Assembly: GCA_034231615.1 (NCBI GenBank)
Contig: CM067319.1
Coordinates: forward strand, 9,179,891-9,243,890
DNA length: 64,000 nt
Direction of reading: 5' to 3'
Source: Meghimatium bilineatum
Taxonomy: Eukaryota > Mollusca > Gastropoda > Stylommatophora > Philomycidae
Both the position numbers and the translations under genes were made by a program. Below the pieces are notes generated by a model. That model had not been told where the DNA came from. It made no database searches and worked only from the letters and a program-made list of their open reading frames with translations. Shown here in pieces: positions 55,181 through 64,000 of this stretch (the first letter of the stretch is position 1; the number at the start of each line of letters is the position of its first letter).

Positions 55181-55769
55181 GAGGGGGATGAGAGGGGGGG
55201 GGTTAAAGTGATAATTCATAGTTTAATTAAATCCTTCTGCATAAACAAATTAGTTGCGCTAATCCGAAACAGCATAACTTATCTTGGCTGATACGACTTT
55301 CTCCTTGCTTTTCCTTGGCTGAATACACAAAATATACGTAAAGTAACCAATTATCAGTAACATCAGCCAACACGAGCGTCGCTGTTTTGAATCAGCAGGG
55401 AACACTATTCACGTGAAGGGACTGATTGAACTATTTCCTCTGTTAATGTTTACTCAACATTGTGCTGACGTCAACACAAGCGTCCTGACAAATATAACGG
55501 AGATTTGAATCAGGATATACAAATGTCAGCTCGGATCTGATCTGATGAAGCAATGCTGAACAGTACGCACGATCAGATAGACAAATAATCGTGGTTCAAT
55601 TGTAATAATATGACATAAACGCTTTTAGTCTCGACTCAACAAAATCACAGAAGCATTTATTATTTCGCAGATTAGCTCCAAGTGAATTGAACACATGCAG
55701 ATAATTCACAGGTAGAGAAAGGTATCATCAAGTTCAGATAAACGCTCGATCATCAATCACACCTTTAAA
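55181..55769. other. Unclassified region
   Basis: G run at 55195-55202. No frame or repeat recognised. Confidence 0.4.
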
Positions 55770-55950
55770 CACCGAAAAAACATACAGTACATAACATGCA
55801 TAACAAGCCATAGCAGAAACCGCGACATGTACAGAAAGAAGTTTTGTACAGAAAAGACATGTACAGAAAAATCCTGTCCCAATCGTGGATTGAACCCGGG
55901 ACCTCAAGGGTCTGAGAACGGTATTCTAACCACACGGCCATGCGCTCCAC
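55770..55950 (-). mobile_element. tRNA-like SINE
   Basis: Minus strand begins GGAGCGCATGGCCGTGTGGT and has a B box GGTTCAATCC (plus 55888-55898). A body follows with the duplicated string TGTACATGTC. No acceptor-stem partner, so not a functional tRNA. Confidence 0.6.
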
Positions 55951-55989
55951 TTTGCATATAATATACATCAAAAAACATCTTTTGTAGAC

Positions 55990-56110
55990 AATATGCACTC
56001 AAAAACATCCTCGGCACATAATATGCACTCAAAAACATCCTCGGCACATAATATGCACTCAAAAACATCCTCGGCACATAATATGCACTCAAAAACATCT
56101 TTCGTATATA
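55990..56110. repeat. 30-bp minisatellite
   Basis: Four units of CTCGGCACATAATATGCACT plus CAAAAACATC. Confidence 0.94.
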
Positions 56111-56284
56111 ACAGGCATCCACAACACGAGTGGTCAGGGCACTATCTTCATAGTATGGCGATTCAGATTCTATTTTTCAGTGTGCAGCCTGTTCTTAGTG
56201 CACCCCAACTTATGGAAATGGATACCAGTGCATGTAATTAATATTTATGCTAAAAATTTTAAAAACATATTTCAATTAGTTGCT

Positions 56285-56440
56285 TATTTTATTCAGGACG
56301 TAGCTACCAACACAGCATTTTTTGGCTGTAGTTGTTTTCTATGAAATATAAATACATCCAGTATACCATTGCTCTCTGAACTTCGGATACACAAGTTCCT
56401 GTGGCAGGATTGGAATCCAGAACTTTAGCCGTCACAGACG
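56285..56440 (-). mobile_element. SINE family C, copy 4
   Basis: Minus strand: GTGACGGCTAAAGTTCTGGA, a B-box-like GGATTCCAATCC, GTTCAGAGAGCAATGGTATA, GTTGGTAGCTACGTCCTGAA. Its head borders an (ATT)n run. Confidence 0.75.
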
Positions 56441-56442
56441 TG

Positions 56443-56530
<88 letters not shown>
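56443..56530. repeat. (ATT)n microsatellite
   Basis: About 28 units, broken once by ACTTTT. Confidence 0.97.
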
Positions 56531-56630
56531 CATGGCCGAGAGGTTAGAACGGTAGTCTCATCGAACTAGATTTCGATCCCCGGTGAGGACTGGGTTTTTT
56601 TCTGTCGCAGGGTAAATAAAAAAAACTCAG
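56530..56630 (+). mobile_element. tRNA-like SINE head
   Basis: A-box-like TGGCCGAGAGG (56533-56543) and B-box-like TTTCGATCCCC (56571-56581), spacing normal for a tRNA head. The head resembles the minus-strand one at 55950 (TGGCCG..TGGTTAGAA). Confidence 0.6.
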
Positions 56631-56763
56631 CCTGTACATGACGTGGCGACAGCAAGAGCATGCAGCCTTTATCACACAGCTATCCAATCCCCTCCCTGCA
56701 ACGCCTGACATGATAAAATGCAGTATTGACAGTTTTGACAGTTTATTATTATTACTATTATTA

Positions 56764-57110
56764 TGCCAAACTAGCTCAGTGAAAGTAGATTACTTACAAT
56801 CCCTTCAGAACCAGGAGATCAAGTGGTTTGGCCACATTATGAGAATGTATCACAAGTTGCACGTACATACATATAACCAAATGAGATTAGGGTATAAAGC
56901 CAGAGGAAGACCACGCAAAAGATGGATAGAAAACCTAAGGGAAATCCTGAAGAAACATGGTTATAGCACAGCCGAGGCCACACATCTGGCTTTAGAACAA
57001 TCTCGAGCTCCAATCACCCATACGTTTAACAGCAAGAGTGGATAACAAACCACCTGGGGAAAGACAGTAGACAATGTCTTTTATTATACTCCTGATTCAG
57101 ATGTGCCAAG
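56764..57110 (+). mobile_element. LINE ORF2 C-terminal copy (second LINE family)
   Basis: Open to a stop at 57043: VDYLQSLQNQEIKWFGHIMR, ARGRPRKRWIENLREILKKH, STAEATHLALEQSRAPI. Same family as 9226-9790, including the shared 3' UTR string CACCTGGGGAAAGACAGTAG. The coding segment that remains has no internal stop. 5'-truncated next to a short ATT run. Confidence 0.85.
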
Positions 57111-57440
57111 GTCCGACATTTATCTCTATTCCATCTAGACGTCCTTACTTTACATTCTTGTCCACTGCCACATTACCTGCAATTCGACATCTGTTGGAAT
57201 CCACATTACATTCACATGTGTACCAATGCGATGTAAGTATGTTGTAATATGTAATATGCAAGACACTTAAATGGCTAGAATCGCAAGCATATTTCTATGG
57301 GTGCATGCTAAGTGACTCACTGAGTATGATTCAGAAAGACAAAACAGGTGATGTACCTCGGGGATGAGCGGAGTCATTACAGAGCTACAAAGCGGTCCCA
57401 CTACAAAAACTCACGCTTATCTTTACACATAAATTATAAC
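57111..57440. other. Unclassified spacer
   Basis: Part of the LINE 3' UTR may extend to about 57120. Nothing else seen. Confidence 0.4.
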
Positions 57441-57654
57441 CAGTAATGTTATCACTACTTTTGTATGTTATCACTACTTTTGTAATTACTATTACAATTA
57501 TTACTATTATAATTATTACTATTATAATTACTATTATTACTGTTAATATTAATACTATTATTATTATTACTAGTATTATTATTATTACTATTATTATTAT
57601 TTTATTATTACCATTATTATTATTATTTTATTATTATTATTATTACTTTGTGGC

Positions 57655-57693
<39 letters not shown>

Positions 57694-57728
57694 TCTCATT
57701 ATTGTTGCTAATATTCTAATTATTATTA
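57441..57728. repeat. Imperfect ATT/ACT microsatellite
   Basis: TATTATTATTACTATT-type sequence, with a short duplication TGTTATCACTACTTTTGTA at its start. Confidence 0.93.
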
Positions 57729-58121
57729 AGTACAAGACGTAAAAAAGTACAGGGCTGCCATCAATTTCCATGCCAGATTGCTGTTATGTTGTAGTCAGAT
57801 TTCTTCCACTCTTACAACCAACCAAGTTATGCGTCCCTAGCGAGAATGTCTGACCTAATCTTGATGCTTGTGTGTTCTTATGACTATATTTTACAGGACG
57901 GAAGATATTTATATTTGAGTTGAACCAGACAGGATGAATATTGAAATAAACACGTGTATGTGAGTTTGTATGTGTGTTGGTGCATACGAATTTGGAATGT
58001 TCTGGAACTGTTGAGTCTATTGATTCTGTCAGTCTGGGAGTGGTACATTAATTCAGATCGATTAATACGTCGTATGAAGATTTCTGCCGTCAATTCAGTT
58101 TTTAACCATGTCGAGGTATTG
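57729..58121. other. Unclassified spacer
   Basis: Part of a 163-codon minus frame (57884-58375) lies here and continues into the hAT-like element, so that frame is unlikely to be a gene. Confidence 0.5.
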
Positions 58122-58377
58122 CAGTGGTTCTCAGCGTGGGATGTGTGTCCCGGAACACGGTGAATTGAAGTGGGAGGGAGCGAGGAGACGCAACCAGTCC
58201 GCGCGGATGACAGTGAGGTAACAATTTCAACGAAAACTAAGTAGATATCGAAAAGTCTTAAGAAGTTTCGGTGAGCGCAAAGAAAGTGAAATAATGTTTT
58301 TGTGCATGCGAGGAAGGGGGTACGGAAGAGAACTTGTCCACAAAGGAGCCACGGGGGGAAAATGTTGAGTATCACTG
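58122..58377. mobile_element. hAT-like MITE
   Basis: 256 bp with left end CAGTGGTTCTCAGC and right end (reverse complement) CAGTGATACTCAAC, typical hAT termini. No convincing 8-bp target duplication remains. Confidence 0.65.
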
Positions 58378-58571
58378 CTGTAATTAAACCACTCTCTCAT
58401 TTTCTTTCCTTTATCCCAGATCTAAATGCTGCGGAGAAGTATGACTGGAAGCAGATTTAGCCATGTAGAACAAATCGTGTATGGGTAAGTCTTAAACATC
58501 AGTCTTTTCTCCCCAACATCCTGCAGGTTAGGAGATTGTTGTCCCGAGAACTTAATGCATTCATTATACTG

Positions 58572-58690
58572 TGGTCTAGAGCATCAGCGGGAAACAATTT
58601 TGTGCCAAGGACTATTAATATCATTCACGGGCGGTTTGTAAATTTATAAAACCTTTCGCGAACAATACATAGTTATCAACTTAACAAATA
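58572..58690 (+). mobile_element. Possible hAT-like 5' end fragment
   Basis: GGACTATTAATATCATTCAC then GGGCGGTTTGTAAATTTATA resembles subterminal sequence of hAT-type elements. Weak, based on memory of the family, with no terminal repeat. Confidence 0.3.
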
Positions 58691-58694
58691 ATTT

Positions 58695-59235
58695 GCAATA
58701 TTTATTCAAATATTTAAGTAACAACCCTAATATGAGGTTGTAATTACTTCTACTCAAATATTTAAGTAACATCCACTATTGTGAGGTTGTAATTACTTCT
58801 ACTCAAATATTTAAGTAACAATCTCTATTGTGAGTTTGTAATTACTTCTACTCAAATATTTAAGTAACAATCTCTAATGTGAGGTTGTAATTACTTCTAC
58901 TCAAATATTTAAGTAACAATCTCTAATGTGAGGTTGTAATTACATCTACTCAAATATTTAGTAACAATCTCTAATGTGAGGTTGGAATTACTTCTACTCA
59001 AATATTTAAGTAACAATCTCTATTGTGAGGTTGTAATTACTTCTACTCAAATATTTAAGTAACAATCTCTAATGTGAGGTTGTAATTACTTCTACTCAAA
59101 TATTTAAGTAACAATCTCTAATGTGAGGTTGTAATTACTTCTACTCAAATATTTAAGTAACAATCTCTAATGTGAGGTTGTAATTACTTCTACTCAAATA
59201 TTTAAGTAACAATCTCTAATGTGAGGTTGGAATTG
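58695..59235. repeat. 49-bp minisatellite
   Basis: Eleven units of TACTCAAATATTTAAGTAAC plus AATCTCTAATGTGAGGTTGTAATTACTTC (given in two parts). Very similar to each other. It starts at the end of the possible hAT fragment. Confidence 0.94.
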
Positions 59236-59879
59236 TTTCTACCTTGTGAGGCGTGTATTTACGTCATTATTATGCTTCCCTTAATATAAATGTTGGTGCT
59301 GTGGAAAAGGCCATATAGTTATTGAATGTTTAGTGCAGACTCTGCAGACTTCGGCGGGGCCAAACCAATTGATCCCACAGACCATTCTTGTTTCTCACCC
59401 CTGGTGTCGAGTTTGGCTGCGTTATCTGCGCCTCTGCGTCTTTCAGATCCAGCTATTCTTGGTCTCTGATATTTCTAAAAGATGAGAAAGGACAACATTT
59501 AAGTTCAGTCCTTCTTAAACGCTGTTTGCGACATGCATGGTTGTTCCAATTTCGACTCTCCATTCATATCCCACAATACAAGCATGCAAAAGGTCTGGAG
59601 GTTTCACCAGACGAACAAACACACAAGCCTCCACACCAACCACCACATAAACTATTACACCAAACACCACAGTAACCGCCACACCAACCACCAGGCCAAC
59701 CAGAACATCAATTACCATGCAGCAACAAGGAATTAGTGTGTAACATGCACATATAATATGAAGAGCTGAAAATAATTCTTCCGTAGAGGGAAGGGTGTTT
59801 ACATAAAAAAGGTCCTTCTCCTGTCTTCTAGTGTAATTCCCTCTATGTCATATGAAATTTCATGACCTCTTTATGAAAA
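59236..59879. other. Unclassified region
   Basis: Overlapping frames of 95 and 67 codons at 59388-59736 are unrecognised. 59620-59700 is CACCA-rich. Confidence 0.4.
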
Positions 59880-60845
59880 ACTGTTATATGGGAGACGTAC
59901 TATGCTGTATTACTATGGGAGAAGTACTATTGTGTAGTACTATGGGAGAAGTACTATGGTGTAGTACTATGGGAGAAGTACTATTGTGTAGTACTATGGG
60001 AGAAGTACTATTGTGTAGTACTATGGGAGAAGTACTATGATGTATGACTACGGGAGAAGTACTATGGTGTTGTACTATGGGAGAAGTACTATGGTGTTGC
60101 ACTATGGGAGAAGTACTATTGTGTAGTACTATGGGAGAAGTACTATTGTGTAGTACTATGGGAGAAGTACTATGGTGTAGTACTATGGGAAACGTACTTT
60201 GCTGTATTACTATGGGAGAAGTACTATTGTGTAGTACTATGGGAGAAGTACTATGGTGTAGTACTATGGGAGAAGTACTATTGTGTAGTACTATGGGAGA
60301 AGTACTATAGTGTATTACTGTGGGAGAAGTACTATGATGTATGACTACGGGAGAAGTACTATGATGTATGACTACGGGAGAAGTACTATGGTGTTGTACT
60401 ATGGGAGAAGTACTATGGTGTTGCACTATGGGAGAAGTACTATTGTGTAGTACTATGGGAAAAGCACTATTGTGCAGTACTATGGGAAAAGTACAATGGT
60501 GTAGTACTATGAAAGAAGTACTATTGTGTAGTACTATGGGAGAAGTAATATAGTGTATTACTGTGGGAGAAGTACTATGATGTATGACTACGGGAGAAGT
60601 ACTATGGCGTTGTACTATGGGAGAAGTACTATGGTGTTGTACTATGGGAGAAGTACTATGATGTAGTACTAAGGGAGAAGTACTATGATGTAGTACTAAG
60701 GGAGAAGTACTATGATGTAGTACTAAGGGAGAAGTACTATGGTGTTGTACTATGGGAGAAGTACTATGGTGTTGTACTATGGGAGAAGTACTATGGTGTA
60801 GTAATATGAGAGAAGTACTATGGTGTAGTATTATGGGAGAAGTAC
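59880..60845. repeat. 27-bp minisatellite
   Basis: About 36 units of TACTATGGGAGAAGTACTAT plus GGTGTAG. Each unit has an internal near-duplication GTACTATGG...GTACTATGG, so it was probably built from a 13-14 bp ancestor. The segment GTATGACTACGGGAGAAG recurs in blocks, showing higher-order duplication. Both strands are open over long stretches as a by-product. Confidence 0.95.
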
Positions 60846-61049
60846 CTAACTTTTGGATACATTCCTAGTAATAAAAGTCATGGTCTTATATCCTAACCGG
60901 TTGGATAGGGAAAAGCGTTGAAGACTCCATACTATTCTTCTCCCCAGCCTTGATAGTGAGGTTTTCGTCTTGCCAAGCCCCCATTCCCCCCCCCCCCCCG
61001 CAACACCATTTGCACCATTATATTATTAGCACCTGTGAGGAGACTTCTC
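60846..61049. other. Spacer with poly-C run
   Basis: A C run of about 13 lies near 60986-60998. Confidence 0.6.
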
Positions 61050-61530
61050 AAAACATTGCGCACTATCGACAGTTAGTTCTTCTCAAAATAATATGCATCA
61101 CTGAGAGTTAGTTCTTCTCAAAACAATATGCATCACTGGTAGTTAGTTCTTCTCAAAACAATATGCATCACTGGTAGTTAGTTCTTCTCAAAACAATATG
61201 CATCACTGAGAGTTAGTTCTTCTCAAAATACTATGCATCACTGATAGTTAGTTCTTCTCAAAACAATATGCATCACGGAGAGTTATTTCTTCTCAAAACA
61301 ATATGCATCACGGAGAGTTATTTCTTCTCAAAACAATATGCATCACGGAGAGTTAGTTCTTCTCAAAATAATATGCATCACTGATAGTTAGTTCTTCTCA
61401 AAACAATATGCATCACGGAGAGTTAGTTCTTCTCAAAACAATATGCATCACGGAGAGTTAGTTCTTCTCAAAACAATATGCATCACGGAGAGTTAGTTCT
61501 TCTCAAAACAATATGCATCACGGAGAGTTA
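61050..61530. repeat. 35-bp minisatellite
   Basis: Fourteen units of GAGAGTTAGTTCTTCTCAAA plus ACAATATGCATCACG. The last units are the most uniform. Confidence 0.95.
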
Positions 61531-61870
61531 GAGTGTTCCGGGCATGAAATAAAACATCGAAAAACTCTATTTCCTTCATTGAACTAAGGAACAAAAGTGT
61601 TATATTTCTTGTAATTTCTGGGGAAAGAAACATTCGCACAATGTTTAGACCTACAGGAGTGAAAAATGGGTCTGTTCAAAATAGACATATTAGTTCGCTA
61701 TATTTTTCCGTCTTACCACAGGCCGGAATCACAAGAAGTATATGTAAAATATTCGATCTTCAAGGAAATTGCAGAATATATAGAGGTCACTATTGCCTTA
61801 GAAAACGTTATTACCCGTGATGGCTATTGATTGCTCCGTCGGTCTGTGGTCAAGCACGAAAGAATGTATG
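61531..61870. other. Unclassified spacer
   Basis: No frame or repeat recognised. Confidence 0.4.
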
Positions 61871-62465
61871 AAGATTAATCTAGTTAGAGCAAATCGATTC
61901 TGGCAACGTCTGAGTGATACATTAAATCAGATCGATTAATTCAATGTATGACGGGCAGATTAAATCAGATCGATAAATTCAATGTGCGAAGGGCATATTC
62001 ATTCATATATATATATATACATTCACTGCGTGAAGGGCATATTAATTCATATTAAGATAATCCTTGAGTAAAGTGCATATAAAACAAGATCGACTACTAC
62101 AATGCGTGAGGGGCTATTCAATTCAGATCGATAAATTTAATGCATGAAAGGCATATTCCCACCGATTATAATGTTAATGTGTGAAAGGTATATTCCCACG
62201 GATTATAATGTTAATGGGTGAAAGGTATATTCCCACGGATTATAATGTTAATGGGTGAAAGGTATACTCATTAAGAGCGATATAATAAATGTATAAATAG
62301 CATATTAATTCAGACTGATAAATTTACTGTATAGAGGGCATATTATTTTAAATTAATAAATTAACAGTATGAATGGCATATTATTTAAAATTGATCAATT
62401 GACTGTATGGAGGGCATCTTAAATGAATTCGACAAACTTAATGTGTGAAAGACATCGTATTCATT
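61871..62465. repeat. Degenerate ~40-bp tandem repeat
   Basis: About 13 diverged units of AGATCGATAAATTCAATGTG plus CGAAGGGCATATT. A homogeneous 41-bp block of three units lies at 62145-62270 (CCCACGGATTATAATGTTAA core). Confidence 0.85.
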
Positions 62466-62625
62466 TAGTTTTTGTAGCCCTGCTGCAATGATAGCAAGTA
62501 TATAATTAACATTAGGATTATGCTGTGATTAATGAAGACAGATTAATGATCTGTCTATCTAGATTAATAATCATAAACTCTGAAAGTTATGTTGTCTGTT
62601 GAGATTCTCCTGAATTAAGGGAAAT

Positions 62626-62877
62626 ATGTCGTCGTGTGTGGCTATGTCGACAGTCACGAAGACAGCGGTTAAAAGGTTAAGTAAGTTTGATCAAGATTTG
62701 CTCGAGGTTGGTAACCAGCGTTTAGTACGGGAATTATTTCTCACGTACGGCCGACCTAATAGTGATATTGCTACTAACGTCCATCGATCAGTGTGTGTGT
62801 GTGGTAAAAATATTAAGTGTATTAGTTATTACCGACAAATTGGTTGTATCGGATCATTGCTGCAAATAAAACGGTAA
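62626..62877 (+). CDS. Hypothetical 83-codon frame, unrecognised
   Basis: Starts MSSCVAMSTVTKTAVKRLSK and continues FDQDLLEVGNQRLVRELFLT. Of the non-repeat frames it is the least low-complexity one and lies outside any array. It ends in a family A fragment, so its last codons are repeat sequence. No domain was recognised and no splice sites are obvious. It may be a decayed exon or chance. Confidence 0.15.
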   Translation: MSSCVAMSTVTKTAVKRLSKFDQDLLEVGNQRLVRELFLTYGRPNSDIATNVHRSVCVCGKNIKCISYYRQIGCIGSLLQIKR

Positions 62878-62935
62878 CATAACGCATTTCTGTTCTCTGA
62901 TCTACATCACACTGGACATCTAGTAGGACCAATGT
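62870..62935 (+). mobile_element. Family A, short fragment
   Basis: ACATAACGCATTTCTGTTCT then TGATCTACATCACACTGG matches the CATTCCGTTCTCCGAACTAC part of family A. Confidence 0.5.
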
Positions 62936-63039
62936 CCTGCTACAAGGGAGACACAGCGGGAGTAGGAATATAATTCTAGTATCTTTTTTGTGTGTATAAT
63001 GGTCATGTTTACTTTATGTGTACATCTTAAAGTGTACCC

Positions 63040-63315
63040 TTATATGCAAGCCTAACTCTTACGTGTACACCTTATGTGTACCTTCTTATGTATACACCTT
63101 ATGTGTACCTCTTATAGTGTACCTCTTATAGTGTACCTCACCTCTTACTTGTACCTCTTACTTGTACCTCTTATAGTGTACCTCACCTCTTACTTGTACC
63201 TCTTATAGTGTACCTCACCTCTTACTTGTACCTTTTATAGTGTACCTCACCTCTTACTCGTACCTCTTATAGTGTACCTCACCTCTTACTTGTACCTCTT
63301 ATAGTGTACTATTTA
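63040..63315. repeat. 32-bp minisatellite
   Basis: Units of TACCTCACCTCTTACTTGTA plus CCTCTTATAGTG, with shorter 13-bp versions on the left side. Confidence 0.92.
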
Positions 63316-63560
63316 CGTGTACATGATGGATTGAATCCATCATACACCAGCAAGCAAAGTTCCTGTAACCTTATAAAGAGTGCAGAGACAGTGAATGTGC
63401 AATGACGTCTCCTATATCGACACTCAATAATCATGTGACACTATAGACATCAATTACAGGCATTCTCGCAAGTCTACTCGTTGACAGAGCTAACTAAAGG
63501 AATCCACTCACGAAATTTACTCAATTTATCAAATTAAGGAATTCATTCAAGGAATGATAT

Positions 63561-63923
63561 TCTTCTTCTTCTTCTTCTTCTTTCGTTCACTTGAAACATG
63601 TCTATATCTGTAATTCTGTCTCCTTAACAACTGAGGTTGGACCCTTTCGAGGTATAGGGCCCGGCACCGTCCCTGTCTGAACGTCCGCCACAGGGCAGGC
63701 ACCATAACTTTTTATAGATACAGACATGTTTCCATTGTGTTTTGTGCGTGGCACCCTGATTATCTGTGCGCCTTTTGGCTGGATGCCTCCGTCTTCAGCA
63801 CTCTGCTTACTTGGGCAGGAATATGGTCCTGCTCGAATGGGACTGCCCGACCAGTCTTAGTTTCCAGCCCCTGATGGCTGAACTAAGTCACATCCCCACT
63901 GCACGGTGCTAGCATTGATGGGA
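63561..63923 (-). mobile_element. Family G retroposon with 12-bp TSD
   Basis: Bounded by a perfect AAGGAATGATAT at 63549-63560 and 63924-63935. The minus strand ends in a (GAA)n tail preceded by CAGATATAGACATGTTTCAA, also found at 24600-24660. The 363-bp body is non-coding and GC-richer than its flanks. Long non-coding retroposon, SINE-like, or the 3' UTR of a truncated LINE; no A/B boxes were assigned. Confidence 0.9.
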
Positions 63924-63936
63924 AAGGAATGATATA

Positions 63937-64000
63937 AAAGGAATATACTGCAGGGAACTGTCGAGGGTGGGAGAAGCAGAGGAGGACAAATAAAGACATG
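63937..64000 (+). mobile_element. LINE tail, cut by window edge
   Basis: Reads ILQGTVEGGRSRGGQIKTW, the same motif as at 54611 and 52930. The remainder lies beyond the window. The family G element lies immediately upstream. Confidence 0.75.

Noticed and set aside
55880-55950. Functional tRNA gene on the minus strand
   Set aside because: Good B box but no pairing acceptor arm and a SINE-like body downstream.
57884-58375. 163-codon minus frame as a gene
   Set aside because: It spans a hAT-like MITE and spacer DNA, with no recognised domain.

Overview
This is repeat-dominated, AT-rich DNA from an animal genome. I could not identify a confident host protein-coding gene, rRNA or functional tRNA in it. 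The evidence for a metazoan is: long microsatellites and minisatellites, tRNA-headed SINEs with A and B boxes, many 5'-truncated non-LTR retrotransposon (LINE) tails, Tc1-like and hAT-like DNA transposon remains, and one short (TTAGGG)n block. An invertebrate, perhaps a mollusc, fits the mix of small LINE tails, SINEs and very abundant minisatellites, but that is a guess. There are no operons, promoters or terminators to describe.

Layout. 1-9800: microsatellites (CAGTCAGTCAAT, GACA/GATA), five LINE tails, a 25-bp array carrying TGACGTAA, a 30-bp array (4395-5875) and a 14-bp array (6776-7765). 9800-18900: dispersed families D, B, A and E between small arrays, plus a 112-bp inverted-repeat element at 14788. 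18900-27700: two long LINE remnants on the minus strand, one with a 269-bp insertion flanked by a target-site duplication, and SINEs. 28375-30232: a 17-bp satellite with a near-identical 660-bp higher-order repeat. 25620-26239 and 30572-31195: two oppositely oriented full copies of a ~620-bp non-coding retroposon (family K), each with its own perfect target-site duplication. 31650-42980: Tc1-like remnant, a LINE whose coding DNA has been amplified into a minisatellite, two copies of a ~1.1-1.3 kb non-coding repeat (family H), two small MITEs and a hAT-like element. 43100-46945: three large arrays, with a MITE split by a young LINE lying between two of them. 47340-64000: more SINEs, LINE tails and arrays, ending in a family G retroposon with a 12-bp target-site duplication beside the start of another LINE.

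Several transposition events can be read exactly from target-site duplications (8591-8959, 22414-22710, 25607-26252, 30560-31207, 44668-45457, 63549-63935). In at least two and probably three places (13805, 32531, perhaps 35153) a tandem array was seeded inside a dispersed element. Most long open frames in the window lie in tandem arrays and are by-products of the repeats. Family letters A-K are labels used only within this window.
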